Source: Bacteroidota bacterium
GTDB lineage: Bacteria; Bacteroidota; Bacteroidia; Flavobacteriales_F; PHOS-HE28
DNA: 6,235 nucleotides
Assembly: GCA_023428865.1 (NCBI GenBank)
Contig: JAEYWT010000111.1
Coordinates: 1-6,235 of the forward strand
Reading direction: 5' to 3'
Shown: positions 1 through 5,420 of the stretch, piece by piece
How positions within the stretch are numbered: position 1 is the stretch's first letter
Layout of the letters: each line of letters starts with the position of its first letter
Made by a program: the position numbers and the translations under genes
Notes under the pieces: model-generated
What the model saw: the letters and a program-made list of their open reading frames with translations, nothing else
Database searches by the model: none
What the model was told of the DNA's origin: nothing

Positions 1-1674
1 ATCATACACGACTGCACGGACAAAGGCATCTCCATCGGCTCCCAGTCCAATGCCATCATCCACCGCAACCTCATACACGACTGCGACCTCGGTGTGGCCT
101 TGAAGGACAGTCTTTCCGTTGCACTGATCGACCAGAACACCCTTTATGGGAACCGGATCGGTGTTGCTTGTTATGAGAAAAGCACCTTACGCGGCGGCGG
201 AACGGCCTACGTGAAGAACACCATCCTTTCGGCCAGCACCGATTCCAGCATCTCGTTCGACCACCGCTCCACGATCGAAGTGGACTACTCCCTCTCCGAC
301 CGTGAAGCTCTAGCGGGCAACGGTAATCTGAACACCGATCCACTGCTCGTGCATCCGTCCACCGGCAACTTCGAACTTCAGCCTGGATCACCCTGCATCG
401 ATTCAGGAGACCCCACTTCACCCTTGGACAATGATGGAAGTCCTGCCGATAGGGGTGCGTACTTCACTCATACCGGAACCGATGGTCTAACTGTCCACAT
501 CAACGAATGCAACTACCACTCATCCGATTCCTTTGAACAAGGCGACTGGATCGAACTGAAGAACCGGACAGACGATGCGGTGGATGTTTCAGGATGGAAG
601 ATCACGCACGGCCTTCACACCTTCACCCTTCCGCCGAACACGGCCATGGCACCAGGTGCCCATCTGGTATTGTGTCAGCACATGCAGCGCTTCAGCCAAC
701 TCCACCCCGATGTCTCCAACATTATCGGCGACTTCCACTTCGATCTGAACAATTCCGCGGGCAAGATCGGCCTGTACGATGCATCGGGCGCACTTGTGCA
801 TAGCATGCGCTACGCGGATCACCGGCCTTGGCCTCCACTTGCTGATGGGCGCGGCGCCACCGTTGAGCTCCATCAAGGAACAGAAGGGAGTACACCCACG
901 GACTGGCGTGAAAGCCACCTGCTCATGGGAACACCTGGCGCGCCGAACAGCTCACCGTTGGATGTGAGCGGCCTATTTGTGAATGAAGTGATGGCCTCGA
1001 ACACCAACACCATAGCGGACGAGAACGGCGAGTTCGACGATTGGATCGAACTGTACAATGCCTCCAACACGGCATTGAACGTTGCCGGCCTTTGTATCAC
1101 GGATGATACCGAGCGCCCCTACCGTTGGCAGTTAGCGTTGGATGAACCAGAACGTACCACGATCCCTGCCCAAGGCTACCTTCTCATATGGGCCGATGAC
1201 GACACGGAACAAGGTGTACTGCACACGAACTTCAAGCTGAGCGCAAGCGGGGAAACGCTTACCATTCACCAGCGCAACGCCAGTGGATATGCAGAACGTG
1301 AGCGTTTCGAGTTCGGTGAACAAGTGACGGACATCTCTTTCGGTCGATATCCTGATGGCAGCCCCGTGTTTCAGACCATGCAACCGACACCCGGTGGCAG
1401 CAACCTGGCAACCTTACTAGCCGAACTGGAGCAAGAAGGTTTGGAGATCTATCCTAACCCATTTGCGGAGCAACTAGCCATTGTGGCCAAGCCCATAGCG
1501 AAGCCCTACCGATTGATCGTGCGGGATATGACGGGGCGTGTAGTGATGGAAAAGCATGCCTTGACCGATGAGGTCCTTAACATCCGCAGGAACGCACTAT
1601 CGCCCGGCCCCTACTCCATTTCGATCATAGACGCTCACGGCAGGACACACACGGCCAAAGCGATCGCGCATTAG
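1..1674 (+). CDS. Secreted beta-helix / lamin-tail domain protein with T9SS C-terminal sorting domain (5' end missing)
   Basis: The frame is open from the first base, so the N-terminus and any signal peptide lie outside the window; 557 residues are visible. Residues 1 to about 110 are right-handed parallel beta-helix rungs of about 23 residues, rich in Asn, Ile and Gly. Residues about 111-155 form the usual closing segment of such proteins (NTDPLL, then SPCIDSGDP, then DRGAY). Two lamin-tail-like beta-sandwich domains follow, about 163-315 (INECNY, GDWIELKN) and about 325-470 (VNEVMASN, DDWIELYN). Residues about 479-557 are a type A T9SS sorting domain starting at EIYPNPF (YPNPF 484-488) with the late LSPGPYSISI motif. 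The inferred role is an exported, cell-surface or released adhesin-like or carbohydrate-associated protein. No catalytic residues can be identified, and the missing N-terminus could carry an enzyme domain. The stop is TAG at 1672-1674. Domain class is confident; the exact function is unknown. Confidence 0.88.
   Translation: MIHDCTDKGISIGSQSNAIIHRNLIHDCDLGVALKDSLSVALIDQNTLYGNRIGVACYEKSTLRGGGTAYVKNTILSASTDSSISFDHRSTIEVDYSLSDREALAGNGNLNTDPLLVHPSTGNFELQPGSPCIDSGDPTSPLDNDGSPADRGAYFTHTGTDGLTVHINECNYHSSDSFEQGDWIELKNRTDDAVDVSGWKITHGLHTFTLPPNTAMAPGAHLVLCQHMQRFSQLHPDVSNIIGDFHFDLNNSAGKIGLYDASGALVHSMRYADHRPWPPLADGRGATVELHQGTEGSTPTDWRESHLLMGTPGAPNSSPLDVSGLFVNEVMASNTNTIADENGEFDDWIELYNASNTALNVAGLCITDDTERPYRWQLALDEPERTTIPAQGYLLIWADDDTEQGVLHTNFKLSASGETLTIHQRNASGYAERERFEFGEQVTDISFGRYPDGSPVFQTMQPTPGGSNLATLLAELEQEGLEIYPNPFAEQLAIVAKPIAKPYRLIVRDMTGRVVMEKHALTDEVLNIRRNALSPGPYSISIIDAHGRTHTAKAIAH
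2..84 (+). repeat. Direct repeat inside the beta-helix coding sequence
   Basis: The 14 bases TCATACACGACTGC occur at 2-15 and again at 71-84, exactly 69 bases (23 codons) apart. They encode the IHDC start of two successive beta-helix rungs (residues 1-23 and 24-46). A third, longer rung without the DNA repeat follows (47-73). This is a protein-structural repeat, not a mobile or regulatory element. Confidence 0.75.
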
Positions 1675-1687
1675 GAGATCCCACCTG

Positions 1688-1709
1688 TGGATGCAGCCTC
1701 ATGCATCTA
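1688..1709 (+). other. Intergenic hairpin after the T9SS gene
   Basis: TGGATGCA (1688-1695) can pair with TGCATCTA (1702-1709) around the 6-base loop GCCTCA, giving 8 pairs including one G-T. It sits 14 bases after the stop of the secreted-protein gene and before nth. There is no T-tract after it, so it is not a convincing intrinsic terminator. It could be a weak 3'-end structure or chance. Confidence 0.3.
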
Positions 1710-1720
1710 GCTGATCAAGC

Positions 1721-1733
1721 GATCTTTGCAGCC
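1721..1733 (+). promoter_or_regulatory. Bacteroidota-type -7 promoter box in front of nth
   Basis: GATCTTTGCAGCC contains GATCTTTG, one base from the Bacteroidota -7 consensus TAnnTTTG. The box ends 6 bases before the nth ATG, so transcription would begin at or next to the start codon (leaderless or nearly so). The same 13 bases occur before the acyltransferase gene. No clear -33 TTG is visible at the expected distance, so the call rests on the -7 box, its position and its recurrence. Confidence 0.5.
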
Positions 1734-1734
1734 G

Positions 1735-2370
1735 ATGACCCGCAAGGAAAAAGCCGCTTTCGCCGCTGAGAAACTGGCCGAACTATACCCGCGCACATCC
1801 ATCCCGCTGGATCACGAAGACCCGTACACCTTGCTGGTGGCCGTAGTGCTGAGCGCACAGTGTACGGATAAGAAGGTGAACGAGATCACACCCCTGCTGT
1901 TCGCTAAAGCGCGCACACCAGAGCGAATGATGAAGCTGAGCGTGGAAACGATACAGGACATCATCCGCCCATGCGGGCTTTCACCCATGAAGAGCAAGGG
2001 CATCCATGGGCTATCGCGTATCATCGTTGAAGATCACGGCGGAAAAGTGCCCCAGAGCTTCGCAGCCTTGGAAGCGTTACCCGGGGTGGGTCACAAAACG
2101 GCCAGCGTGGTCATGGCACAAGCCTTCGGGGTGCCGGCCTTTCCGGTGGATACACACATCCATCGCCTAGCCTACCGGTGGACCCTGAGCACCGGAAAAA
2201 GTGTAGAGCACACAGAAGCAGATCTTAAAAAGCTCTTCCCCGAGGACACCTGGAACGACCTGCACCTGCGGATCATCTACTTCGGTCGGGAATACTGCCC
2301 AGCGAAGGGGCATGATCCAACGAAATGTCCGATCTGCTCGGTGGTGGGGCGGAAGGAGCTTTTCGGGTGA
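1735..2370 (+). CDS. nth: Endonuclease III (DNA glycosylase / AP lyase)
   Basis: This is a base-excision repair enzyme that removes oxidised pyrimidines and nicks the resulting abasic site by beta-elimination. The 211-residue product matches the family length (E. coli Nth is 211). The helix-hairpin-helix reads LPGVGHKTA, with catalytic lysine K121; the catalytic aspartate is D139 in VDTHIHR. These match E. coli K120 and D138. The C-terminus is unusual: cysteines are at 188, 198 and 201 (C-X9-C-X2-C), and no fourth cysteine follows before the stop. The classic 4Fe-4S pattern is C-X6-C-X2-C-X5-C. I chose ATG 1735; an in-frame TTG at 1726 falls inside the promoter-like box and is less likely. 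The next gene begins 15 bases after the stop, but that gap holds its own promoter-like box, so nth may be transcribed alone or with the lipid genes. Confidence 0.95.
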   Translation: MTRKEKAAFAAEKLAELYPRTSIPLDHEDPYTLLVAVVLSAQCTDKKVNEITPLLFAKARTPERMMKLSVETIQDIIRPCGLSPMKSKGIHGLSRIIVEDHGGKVPQSFAALEALPGVGHKTASVVMAQAFGVPAFPVDTHIHRLAYRWTLSTGKSVEHTEADLKKLFPEDTWNDLHLRIIYFGREYCPAKGHDPTKCPICSVVGRKELFG

Positions 2371-2381
2371 TCTTTGCAGCC
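2369..2381 (+). promoter_or_regulatory. Bacteroidota-type -7 promoter box in front of the acyltransferase gene
   Basis: GATCTTTGCAGCC here is identical over 13 bases to the sequence before nth. The box overlaps the nth stop codon (TGA 2368-2370) and ends 9 bases before the GATCTTTG-linked ATG at 2386. It suggests a separate transcript for the acyltransferase-desaturase pair with a very short leader. No good -33 TTG is visible within the end of nth. Confidence 0.5.
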
Positions 2382-2385
2382 CCTC

Positions 2386-3267
2386 ATGGGCGCCCTCGGT
2401 TACTACCTCGCACTCCCCTTCATCTACGGCATCGCTCTGCTGCCGTTCCCGCTGCTCTATGTGCTTAGCGATGTGTTCCGGTTCGTCCTGTTCACCCTGG
2501 TCGGGTACCGGCGCAAAGTCATCCTTACCAACCTGCGCAACAGCTTTCCGCAGAAGAGCGAGGCGGAGATCAAGGCCATCGCACGGAAATTTCAGCAATG
2601 GTTCTGCGACCTAACGCTGGAGACGCTCAAGACACTAACGCTTTCGCCGGAAATCTTGCGCAAGCGTGTCACCTTCGAGGGTACCGACATCCTACGGCGC
2701 TATGCACAGGAAGAACAAAGCGTGATCCTTGTACTCGGCCATTTCGGTAATTGGGAGTTGGCCGGCGCGCGATACAGTGCGGAGCCGGGCCTACCGCAGC
2801 TCTACGTGATCTACCACCCGCTTCAGAACAAATGGTTCGATAACCTAGTGTACCACATGCGTACCCGGCACGGCACGCGCCTGTACACCATGCGCGAGAC
2901 CAGCAAGAGCATGCTGCGGGATCGGCACCTGAACACGGCCACCGCCTTCATCGCCGACCAGACACCGGCACCCGAACGTGCGTACTGGATGACTTTCCTC
3001 AACCAAGACACGCCCGTTTTCCAGGGAACCGAAGCCTTAGCCAAGAAGTTGGACTACCCGGTGATCTACATCTGCATAACCAGGCCTCGCCGTGGCTACT
3101 ATCACATGCAGGTGGAAACCCTTGTGGCTGAGCCGAAGAACACCGAAGAGGGCGAGATCACCCGGATCCATACTCAACGTTTGGAACGGGATATCGTGAA
3201 CTATCCCGACCTTTGGCTCTGGACTCACCGCCGGTGGAAACATAAGCGGCCTGTCATTGTTACATGA
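2386..3267 (+). CDS. Lipid A biosynthesis acyltransferase, LpxL/HtrB family
   Basis: The 293-residue protein belongs to the lysophospholipid/lipid A acyltransferase family, which moves a fatty acyl chain from acyl-ACP onto a lipid A precursor at the inner membrane. A hydrophobic N-terminal segment (about residues 3-40) anchors it. The catalytic H-X4-E motif is HFGNWE with H119 and E124. Other family marks are ADQTPAP, GTEALAKKLDYPVI and, near the end, LWLWTHRRWK. Length is normal for the family (about 290-310). I chose ATG 2386 because the alternative TTG at 2374 lies within the promoter-like box. The stop overlaps the start of the desaturase gene (ATGA at 3264-3267), so the two are translationally coupled. 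Which acyl position it fills cannot be told from sequence; an ornithine- or amino-lipid acyltransferase role is a less likely alternative. Confidence 0.9.
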   Translation: MGALGYYLALPFIYGIALLPFPLLYVLSDVFRFVLFTLVGYRRKVILTNLRNSFPQKSEAEIKAIARKFQQWFCDLTLETLKTLTLSPEILRKRVTFEGTDILRRYAQEEQSVILVLGHFGNWELAGARYSAEPGLPQLYVIYHPLQNKWFDNLVYHMRTRHGTRLYTMRETSKSMLRDRHLNTATAFIADQTPAPERAYWMTFLNQDTPVFQGTEALAKKLDYPVIYICITRPRRGYYHMQVETLVAEPKNTEEGEITRIHTQRLERDIVNYPDLWLWTHRRWKHKRPVIVT

Positions 3268-4262
3268 ACGTGGACAACGAGAAACAACTCATCCTAGCCA
3301 CCAAACCCTTCGCCAAGGAGGTACGGTGGAAAAGCTGGTGGCATCTCTTCACCACTGGCGTATTGTTGGGCGGTGCTTACTTCGGCATCTTCTGGCCTTC
3401 CACCCCGGTGTGGCTTAAGGTCGTTTGCGCCGTGTTGGCAGGTCTGCTGATCGCGCGGATGTTCATCATCTACCATGATCACCAGCACAAGGCCATCCTA
3501 CAGAACAGCAAGTTCGCCGATGGGGTCATGACCTTGTGGGGCATCTTCGTACTGGCCCCGACCAGTATCTGGAAACGCTCCCACGATCATCACCATACAC
3601 ACAACAGCAAACTCTACACCAGCAGCATCGGCTCCTACCCGATCGTAACGGTGGAGAAGTTCAAGACCTTCAGCAAGAAGGAGCGCGCCATCTACCTCTT
3701 CATCCGCCATCCGCTCACCATCACCTTCGGTTACCTGTTCGTCTTCCTCTACGGCATGTGTATCCGTTCCTTCGTGAACAACCGCGACAAACACTGGGAT
3801 TCGCTCATCGCCGTGATCGTACACATCGGCATGGGGGTGCTCATTGCCAGTTGGCTTGGCTGGACGGCCTTCTGGCTCGGGTTCATCACCCCGGCCATGA
3901 TCGCTTTGGGTTTGGGCGCCTACCTGTTCTACGCCCAGCACAATTTCCCCACAGCCACCTTCGCAGAGAAGGAAGGGTGGAGCTACGTGAATGCTGCGCT
4001 AGGCAGCAGTAGCTACATGAAGATGAGCAAGTTGATGCACTGGTTCACTGGTAACATCGGCTACCACCACATCCACCATCTTAATGCGCGCATACCCTTC
4101 TACCGATTGCCGGAGGTATTCAAGGCCATTCCAGCCCTGCAGAAAGCGAAGACTACCTCCCTTATGCCCCTGGAAATGGTCCGTTGCCTCCGCTTGAAGG
4201 TGTGGGATCCGGAAAAAGGTCGCTTGATCGGCTTCCGCGAATTGCGCAACAGCTTCAAATGA
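3264..4262 (+). CDS. Membrane fatty acid desaturase (di-iron, delta-12-like)
   Basis: This is a 332-residue integral membrane oxygenase of the fatty acid desaturase superfamily, which introduces a double bond (or sometimes a hydroxyl) into an acyl chain using O2 and a reductant. All histidine boxes are present: HDHQH at 71-75, HDHHHTH at 107-113 and HHIHH at 268-272, plus an extra QHNF histidine at 226 typical of delta-12-like members. Hydrophobic stretches lie at about 29-44, 50-69, 151-168, 180-198 and 201-223. The start codon overlaps the acyltransferase stop by 4 bases, with no ribosome-binding site of its own visible, so translation likely depends on coupling. A strong terminator follows at once. 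Substrate and double-bond position are not predictable here; phospholipid acyl chains are the default, and chains carried by the partner acyltransferase's lipid are possible. Confidence 0.93.
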   Translation: MNVDNEKQLILATKPFAKEVRWKSWWHLFTTGVLLGGAYFGIFWPSTPVWLKVVCAVLAGLLIARMFIIYHDHQHKAILQNSKFADGVMTLWGIFVLAPTSIWKRSHDHHHTHNSKLYTSSIGSYPIVTVEKFKTFSKKERAIYLFIRHPLTITFGYLFVFLYGMCIRSFVNNRDKHWDSLIAVIVHIGMGVLIASWLGWTAFWLGFITPAMIALGLGAYLFYAQHNFPTATFAEKEGWSYVNAALGSSSYMKMSKLMHWFTGNIGYHHIHHLNARIPFYRLPEVFKAIPALQKAKTTSLMPLEMVRCLRLKVWDPEKGRLIGFRELRNSFK

Positions 4263-4264
4263 CG

Positions 4265-4289
4265 AAAGCCCCGCCTGAGCGGGGCTTTT
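4265..4289 (+). terminator. Intrinsic terminator of the acyltransferase-desaturase operon
   Basis: The ten bases AAAGCCCCGC (4265-4274) pair perfectly with GCGGGGCTTT (4279-4288) around the loop CTGA, followed by one more T. It begins 2 bases after the desaturase stop. Because the stem carries A's on one side and T's on the other, it can also act for the convergent small gene ending at 4305, though the T-run is only three long in that direction. Confidence 0.9.
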
Positions 4290-4304
4290 CGCATCGCAGA
4301 ACGA

Positions 4305-4478
4305 TCAGTTCAGGATAATGGCCACCTGCCCGATGGGCGGTGCGTCCACCACCTTCAGCGCCTTGGAGTACCCAAGGATGAGTTGAATGCTTGCAGCGCG
4401 CGGACCGAGTTCGAGATCGTTGGTCATGTTCTTCTTGGAGCGGCGGCGTGGGTTCTTTCGAAGGGTAGAATGCGTCAT
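4305..4478 (-). CDS. Small conserved-looking hypothetical protein (57 aa)
   Basis: A 57-codon frame runs on the minus strand from ATG (4476-4478) to TGA (4305-4307), between the sigma-factor terminator and the shared operon terminator. The first 17 residues are very basic (RKNPRRRSKKN). The rest is protein-like: IQLILGYSKALKVV, then IGQVAIILN at the very end. The segment ILGYSKALKVV followed by a short final beta-like strand ending in ILN reminds me of small uncharacterised Bacteroidota proteins, but I cannot confirm this without a search. An internal ATG at 4425-4427 would give a 40-residue protein without the basic head, preceded by AAGAAG. An in-frame upstream start at 4550 would run into the sigma terminator and is unlikely. 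No clear promoter is seen. Function unknown; possibly nucleic-acid binding because of the basic head, which is a guess. Confidence 0.6.
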   Translation of the reverse strand: MTHSTLRKNPRRRSKKNMTNDLELGPRAASIQLILGYSKALKVVDAPPIGQVAIILN

Positions 4479-4548
4479 GTACAGCAGTTTGGTGTGGTTG
4501 GGTGTTCTTTGAACGGGGCTGTGCCGATGCGTATTGCGCCGAAAGGCC

Positions 4549-4583
4549 AAAAAAGCGATCGGCGGCCCGTTTCCGAGCCGCCG
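4549..4583 (-). terminator. Intrinsic terminator of the sigma-factor gene
   Basis: On the minus strand CGGCGGC pairs with GCCGCCG (plus strand 4577-4583 with 4560-4566), extended inward by a G-T and a C-G pair around the loop GGAAAC. A six-T run follows (plus-strand A's at 4549-4554) after the spacer ATCGC. It begins 28 bases after the sigma-factor stop codon. An outer CGAT/ATCG pairing across a bulge could lengthen the stem. Confidence 0.82.
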
Positions 4584-4610
4584 ACAACTGATCGTCAGGA
4601 GGTTACACCA

Positions 4611-5198
4611 CTAGGCACGTTCCAGAATGATCTCGTTCTCCTTGATCATCTTGCGCATATTGATCAAGGCGTAACGCATACGACCCAAGGCGGTATTGAT
4701 GCTTACCTCGGTGTGTTCCGAGATCTCTTTGAAGCTCATTCCCAGGTACGTACGCATCAGCACCACCTCGCGCTGTTCACCCGGTAGGCTGTCTATCAAC
4801 TTCCGCACATCCGCATCGATCTGCACGTTCACCATGCGTTGCTCCACGTTCTTGCCCGGTTGCGCAATGGTGGCGAACACATCATGGTCATCGTTGCTAC
4901 GTACCAAGGGCATCTTCTTCACCCGGCGGAAATGGTCTATCACCAGGTTGTGGGCAATACGCATGACCCACGGAAGGAACTTACCTTCCTCATTGTACTT
5001 GCCGGTCTTCAGCGTATGCACCACCTTTATGAAGGACTCTTGGAAAAGGTCTTCGGTGAGTTCCCGATCGCGTACGAGCAGGTAGATGTGCGACCACACC
5101 TTGCGCTTGTGGCGGCTAAGCAATAGCTCGAAGGCCTTTTCCTTGCCTTCTAAGTAAGCATGTACGAGCTGCTGGTCGTTGAGCACCTTGGATAGCAT
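4611..5198 (-). CDS. ECF-type RNA polymerase sigma-70 factor
   Basis: The 195-residue protein has the two-domain layout of extracytoplasmic-function sigma factors, which direct RNA polymerase to alternative promoters. Sigma region 2 spans about residues 23-94 (ELTEDLFQESFIKV and FLPWVMRIAHNLVIDHFRR, the core-binding and -10-binding helices). A short linker at about 95-130 is followed by region 4 at about 131-183 (IDSLPGEQREVV, then a helix-turn-helix SFKEISEHTEVSINTALGRM that reads the -35 side). The NTALGRMRYALINMRK ending is typical, in my knowledge, of Bacteroidota ECF factors. The start ATG at 5196-5198 is preceded by an A-run and GGGGAAGA, a usable ribosome-binding site. No anti-sigma gene lies downstream; the gene ends at its own terminator, so control is probably not by a co-transcribed anti-sigma factor. 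Regulon unknown. Confidence 0.93.
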   Translation of the reverse strand: MLSKVLNDQQLVHAYLEGKEKAFELLLSRHKRKVWSHIYLLVRDRELTEDLFQESFIKVVHTLKTGKYNEEGKFLPWVMRIAHNLVIDHFRRVKKMPLVRSNDDHDVFATIAQPGKNVEQRMVNVQIDADVRKLIDSLPGEQREVVLMRTYLGMSFKEISEHTEVSINTALGRMRYALINMRKMIKENEIILERA

Positions 5199-5420
5199 GG
5201 TCTTCCCCTTTTTTTGGTCCGTAAGAGCGGATCGAATACTGACAGGGTAGAGTCTGCTATGCGTGGGTGGGTTAGGTGCTACGTGTGGGCTTCGGCCCGT
5301 TGTGTGGAAGACGCAGTTGAAGTTGAAAACGTTGCCTTGGGGTGCTTATTGTGCCAAGCTGGTTAATTCTTCCACGGTAAGTTCAAAGATAGTACACCTT
5401 GGAACGGCAAGGGCCCGCCG
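5199..5420. other. Divergent intergenic region between sigma factor and uvrA, long sigma leader
   Basis: About 220 bases separate two divergent starts. It includes a minus-strand -7 box (listed separately) about 190 bases before the sigma ATG, implying a leader of roughly 180 nt. Within it GGGC-TTCG-GCCC (5287-5298) forms a compact hairpin with a cUUCGg-type loop in plus-strand RNA and CGAA in the sigma leader. It has no T-run, so it is not a terminator. I find no convincing small gene here. Confidence 0.6.
5384..5410 (-). promoter_or_regulatory. Probable promoter of the sigma-factor gene
   Basis: On the minus strand, plus-strand positions 5384-5391 read TATCTTTG, a perfect match to the Bacteroidota -7 consensus TAnnTTTG. 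A TTG (plus 5408-5410) lies 16 bases upstream of it and may be the -33 element, slightly closer than usual. Transcription would start near 5377 and run toward the sigma gene. Confidence 0.6.

Noticed and set aside
71..421. Minus-strand frame of 116 codons opposite the beta-helix region
   Set aside because: It is rich in Arg, Cys, Ser and Trp, as expected for an antisense shadow, and lies wholly within a well-supported coding region.
2167..2598. Minus-strand frame of 143 codons spanning the nth - acyltransferase junction
   Set aside because: It covers two recognised genes in antisense and shows no recognisable motif or start signal.
3498..4012. Long alternative frames on both strands within the desaturase gene (3498-3941 minus, 3536-4012 plus)
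   Set aside because: The desaturase frame has all histidine boxes; the alternatives are His/Arg- or Asp/Glu-rich shadows of GC-rich coding DNA.
4255..4587. Minus-strand frame of 110 codons overlapping the small gene in another frame
   Set aside because: It crosses both terminator hairpins and has a low-complexity Arg/Ser/His composition; the 57-codon frame is a better candidate.
4383..4787. Plus-strand frame of 134 codons across the small gene, the terminator and the end of the sigma gene
   Set aside because: It reads through an intrinsic terminator hairpin and is antisense to the sigma-factor region 4; no family resemblance seen.
5287..5298. GGGC-TTCG-GCCC hairpin considered as a terminator
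   Set aside because: The stem is short and there is no T-run on either side, so it is at most a structural element in the leader.
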